A stretch of 64,000 nt of DNA. Origin: Pseudooceanicola endophyticus. Its GTDB lineage: Bacteria; Pseudomonadota; Alphaproteobacteria; Rhodobacterales; Rhodobacteraceae. The notes under the pieces are model-generated. The model ran no database searches, was not told the origin of the DNA, and saw nothing but the letters and a program-made list of their open reading frames with translations. How positions within the stretch are numbered: position 1 is the stretch's first letter; each line of letters opens with the position of its first letter. Made by a program: the position numbers and the translations under genes. Positions 61,746 to 64,000 of this stretch are shown here, piece by piece. The stretch is taken from contig NZ_JAHIAB010000004.1 of the NCBI RefSeq assembly GCF_018760365.1, forward strand, positions 248,001 to 312,000. The letters are read 5' to 3'.

Positions 61746-62378
61746 TCAGATCCGCAGGAAGGGCTGGGCCAGGCGCGGCAGGAGGGACCGGAAGCGCAGC
61801 CGGGCGTCGGTGGCGGCCAGGCAGATGCAGGGCACGCCTTCGTCGGCGATGGGCGTATGCTCCAGGCTTTCGTCGGCAACCTCCACGTCGCCGGTGCGGA
61901 ACTGCCCGGTCTCGTCGTGGAAGGCGCCCTGCAGCACCATGGTCAGCTCCAGCCCGTTGTGGCCGTGATCGGGCACCGCCATGCCGCCGGGGATCCACAG
62001 CAGCCGGACCGAGCCCTTGCCGTCCTCGAACAGGATCTTCTGGCGCACGCCGCCACCGGCGGCGCGCCAGCGCGGCGGCTGATGGTTCAGCGCCTCGGCC
62101 ACGGGACCGGGGTAGATGCCCATGCGGGCTGGGGCAGCGGGGGGCGCGGCCTCGTCCAGGCGCAGCAGCATCCGCGCCAGCAGGTCATCGGACACGGCGG
62201 GCGTGGCGGCGCCTTCCAGCAGGGTGCCTGCCAGGGTGTCCTCGGCCTCCAGCCGGGCGCGGCAGTCGTCGCACAGCGAAACATGGGCCGCGATCACCAG
62301 TTCGAACGGGCGCGGCAGTTGGCCCGCCGCATAGGCGCGCAGCATGGTGTCGGGAATATGATGGGCAATCTGGTCCAT
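61746..62378 (-). CDS. chrR: ChrR-type zinc anti-sigma factor with cupin domain
   Basis: The 210-residue protein has an N-terminal zinc anti-sigma domain with H6 or H7, H32, C36 and C39, in the same spacing as Rhodobacter ChrR. A C-terminal cupin domain holds the HGHNGLE metal ligands and LEHTP His. ChrR binds RpoE and releases it in response to singlet oxygen, which needs the cupin part in Rhodobacter. Its ATG overlaps the rpoE stop (TGATG). Length matches the R. sphaeroides protein closely. Confidence 0.93.
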   Translation of the reverse strand: MDQIAHHIPDTMLRAYAAGQLPRPFELVIAAHVSLCDDCRARLEAEDTLAGTLLEGAATPAVSDDLLARMLLRLDEAAPPAAPARMGIYPGPVAEALNHQPPRWRAAGGGVRQKILFEDGKGSVRLLWIPGGMAVPDHGHNGLELTMVLQGAFHDETGQFRTGDVEVADESLEHTPIADEGVPCICLAATDARLRFRSLLPRLAQPFLRI

Positions 62379-62941
62379 CACGGGCGCAGGTCCTTCAATT
62401 CGTGGCGCAGCCGTTCCAGCCCCAGCCGGATGCGCGATTTGATGGTTCCGAGAGGCAGGCCGGTCTCGGCCCGGATCTCTCCGTGGGTGAGGTCGCCCAG
62501 ATAGGCGCGGGCGATGACCTCGCGCTGATCGGGGCTGAGCTGATCTAGGGCGGCGCGCAGCTTGGCGGCCTCCTCGGCAAAGGCGAGCTGCTGGCCGGGG
62601 TCTTCCTCGGGCGGCGTCTCGATCTCTACCTCCTCGGGCAGGGTGCGGGGGGCGCGGCGCACCAGGTCGATCTGGCGGTTGCGGGCGATGCGGTAGATCC
62701 AGCCCGAAACCTGGGCCCGGGCGGGATCGAACTGCGCCGCCTTGCGCCAGACCGACAGCATGACGTCCTGAACGACATCCTCTGCCTCGGCCCCGGACAT
62801 GCCCGAGCGCATCAGCATCCCCTTGATCCGGGGCGCGTAGAAGGCAAACAGCCGTCCGAAGGCGGCCCGGTCGCGCTGGTCGCGCACCGCGAGCATCCAT
62901 TCCGTCTGGGTACTTGGGGCCTCGGGGGGCATTTGCTGCAT
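62378..62941 (-). CDS. rpoE: RNA polymerase ECF sigma factor RpoE (singlet-oxygen type)
   Basis: The 187-residue sigma factor has region 2 with AEDVVQDVMLSVWRKAAQFDPARA and region 4 with GEIRAETGLPLGTIKSRIRLGLERL. Together with ChrR it forms the ECF11-type singlet-oxygen switch of Rhodobacteraceae. The start at 62941, after a GGCGGTG stretch, matches the usual N-terminus. The frame is open to an ATG at 63037, which coincides with the likely transcription start. The gene's own promoter carries a sigma-E-like sequence, so autoactivation is likely. Confidence 0.93.
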   Translation of the reverse strand: MQQMPPEAPSTQTEWMLAVRDQRDRAAFGRLFAFYAPRIKGMLMRSGMSGAEAEDVVQDVMLSVWRKAAQFDPARAQVSGWIYRIARNRQIDLVRRAPRTLPEEVEIETPPEEDPGQQLAFAEEAAKLRAALDQLSPDQREVIARAYLGDLTHGEIRAETGLPLGTIKSRIRLGLERLRHELKDLRP

Positions 62942-63043
62942 CACCGCCAGCCTGCCTTTCTGCCATGCGCCGCGCCGCACGCGCAGGCGCGGCTGTTCCA
63001 AGGAAACTGTTGCAGGCATGGGGTCCGGGTTCAACATGCGAAG

Positions 63044-63071
63044 AATACGAAAGGCCCCCGGGACCGGATCA
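63044..63071 (-). promoter_or_regulatory. Sigma-E-like promoter of rpoE-chrR
   Basis: On the minus strand TGATCC is followed by 16 bases and CGTATT. TGATCC is the -35 known for Rhodobacter sigma-E. The start of transcription would be near 63037. Confidence 0.65.
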
Positions 63072-63105
63072 GAAAAAACTGGCGCAAATTTATTTTCGCC
63101 GCATG

Positions 63106-63133
63106 TGAACTGTTGCGGCGCCCGATCCGTATC
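63106..63133 (+). promoter_or_regulatory. Sigma-E-like promoter of the oxidoreductase gene
   Basis: TGAACT, 16 bases and CGTATC match the rpoE promoter in both spacing and the CGTAT -10. Transcription would start near 63140, followed by the AGGAG site and the ATG at 63164. Confidence 0.55.
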
Positions 63134-63163
63134 CTAATGCGAACCCCGAGCAGGAGCCGCCCC

Positions 63164-64000
63164 ATGTCCTTCGACGCGCTGTCGTTTCGTCCCCAGAAGA
63201 TCGCGATCATCGGTGGCGGCATCTCGGGGCTGGCCGCGGCCTACCAGCTGGCGCCGCATCACCGCGTGACCCTGTTCGAGGCCGAGCCGCGCCTGGGCGG
63301 CCATGCCCGCACGGTGATGGCCGGGCTGCACGGGGACCAGCCGGTCGATACCGGCTTCATCGTCTTCAACTATGCCAATTATCCCCACCTGACGCGGATG
63401 TTCCGTGACCTGAACGTGCCGGTGCAGAAAAGCGACATGAGCTTTGGGGCCACCATTGCGGGCGGTCGGGTGGAATACGGGCTGCGCGATGCCGGCGCGG
63501 TCTTCGGCCAGCGGCGCAACCTGCTGCGCCCGGGCTTTGCCGCGATGATCCGTGACATCCTGCGCTTCAATGCCCGCGCCGAGGAGACCGCCCGGGACGA
63601 CTCCATGACCGTGGCCGAGCTGCTGGCTGAGATGCGGCTGGGCCCGTGGTTCCGCGATTATTACCTGCATCCGATCTGCGGTGCGATCTGGTCCACCCCG
63701 CCCGAGGATATCGCCCGCTTCCCGGCCCGCGCCCTGCTGCGCTTCTTCCGCAATCACGCGCTGCTGTCGGCCCAGGGGCAGCACCAGTGGTGGACGGTGA
63801 AGGGGGGCTCTGTACAGTATGTTGATCGGGTCGAGCAGTTCCTGCGGGCCGAGGGCGTGACGATCCATACCGGCACGCCGATTGCCGCCGTGCGCCGCAG
63901 CGGCCCCCGCCCCGAGGTGGTGACTTCGGTCGCGCCGCCCGAGGCCTTCGATCAGGTGATCCTGGCCTGCCATTCCGACCAGGCGCTGCGGCTGCTGGCG
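63164..64000 (+). CDS. FAD-dependent oxidoreductase (COG2907 type), partial
   Basis: The window end cuts this gene after 279 codons. The protein starts with a Rossmann FAD motif IIGGGISGLAAAYQL and the GGHARTV segment. It continues with DTGFIVFN, the HPICGAIWSTPP block and WWTVKGGSVQYVDRV. This is the NAD/FAD-binding amine oxidase-like family COG2907, which in Rhodobacter lies in the sigma-E regulon with a DUF1365 protein and a cyclopropane-fatty-acid synthase. A role in altering membrane lipids under singlet oxygen is likely. AGGAG lies before the ATG. Confidence 0.88.
   Translation, partial: MSFDALSFRPQKIAIIGGGISGLAAAYQLAPHHRVTLFEAEPRLGGHARTVMAGLHGDQPVDTGFIVFNYANYPHLTRMFRDLNVPVQKSDMSFGATIAGGRVEYGLRDAGAVFGQRRNLLRPGFAAMIRDILRFNARAEETARDDSMTVAELLAEMRLGPWFRDYYLHPICGAIWSTPPEDIARFPARALLRFFRNHALLSAQGQHQWWTVKGGSVQYVDRVEQFLRAEGVTIHTGTPIAAVRRSGPRPEVVTSVAPPEAFDQVILACHSDQALRLLA

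Noticed and set aside
1-64000. tRNA, rRNA, CRISPR arrays, insertion sequences, integrases and prophage genes
   Set aside because: I looked for T-loop-like GGTTCGAATCC words, regularly spaced identical repeats, transposase motifs and inverted ends in the intergenic regions and saw none. The only repeats are the hairpin family, the 27-bp duplication and short word clusters.

Overview
The window is GC-rich, densely coded bacterial chromosome from an alphaproteobacterium, most likely a Rhodobacteraceae (Rhodobacter/Paracoccus/Roseobacter-type) member. The evidence is a ChrR-type zinc anti-sigma factor beside an RpoE (ECF11-like) sigma factor, a short LOV protein resembling Rhodobacter RsLOV, family-specific proteins (DUF6478, DUF3035, DUF1674), heavy use of ATGA/TGATG stop-start overlaps, and a dispersed intergenic repeat of a kind I associate with this family. 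I see no rRNA, tRNA, CRISPR array, insertion sequence, integrase or prophage. The region reads as core chromosome with a few accessory modules.

Layout. 0-10 kb: an I78-type inhibitor lipoprotein and a TetR regulator, then a sensory module (short LOV photoreceptor, CheB-CheR-PAS-HWE kinase, overlapping single-domain response regulator), a HAD phosphatase, an MFS carrier and ZapE. 9.3-14 kb: a convergent gap with a candidate small RNA, then two tandem CPBP proteases, accD and folC on the minus strand. 14-26 kb: a lipoprotein, DUF6478 and a small partner, LysR, an OmpA/GNAT/CinA-like operon, sfsA, map, a short-chain dehydrogenase, rsmD with a ferredoxin-reductase-type flavoprotein, peroxiredoxin, a PTP-like phosphatase and a GntR regulator.

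26-37 kb: a tightly overlapped minus-strand operon (RidA, glycerophosphodiesterase, FemAB-like GNAT, pterin dehydratase, MscS channel), a type I secretion ABC/HlyD pair without an outer-membrane partner or recognisable substrate, mlaA-mlaC and a class A penicillin-binding protein. 37-41 kb: two tandem glnK-amtB pairs; the GlnK proteins are almost identical while the AmtB proteins differ strongly, and the second lacks the first pore histidine. 41-58 kb: rhodanese, urate hydroxylase PuuD, the rbfA/phosphodiester glycosidase/truB/DUF1643 operon, dapB, DUF1674, then the plus-strand run rsmB, heparinase-like, purH, lspA, DUF3035, two M16 peptidases, an IalB-like protein and rlmN.

58-64 kb: an arsenate-resistance operon encoding an ArsR-ArsC fusion, a GAPDH and the ArsJ exporter, preceded by a perfect 26-bp palindrome that contains the start codon; then chrR and rpoE, divergent from a COG2907-type flavin oxidoreductase cut by the window end. 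Both sides of that last intergenic region carry a sigma-E-like promoter with the same 16-nt spacer.

The most interesting items are the LOV/CheB-CheR/HWE module, the ArsR-ArsC/GAPDH/ArsJ operon with its start-codon operator, the paired sigma-E promoters, the unequal glnK-amtB duplication, the candidate small RNA between zapE and folC, and the dispersed hairpin repeat. All function calls come from reading motifs and context by eye; no database search was run.
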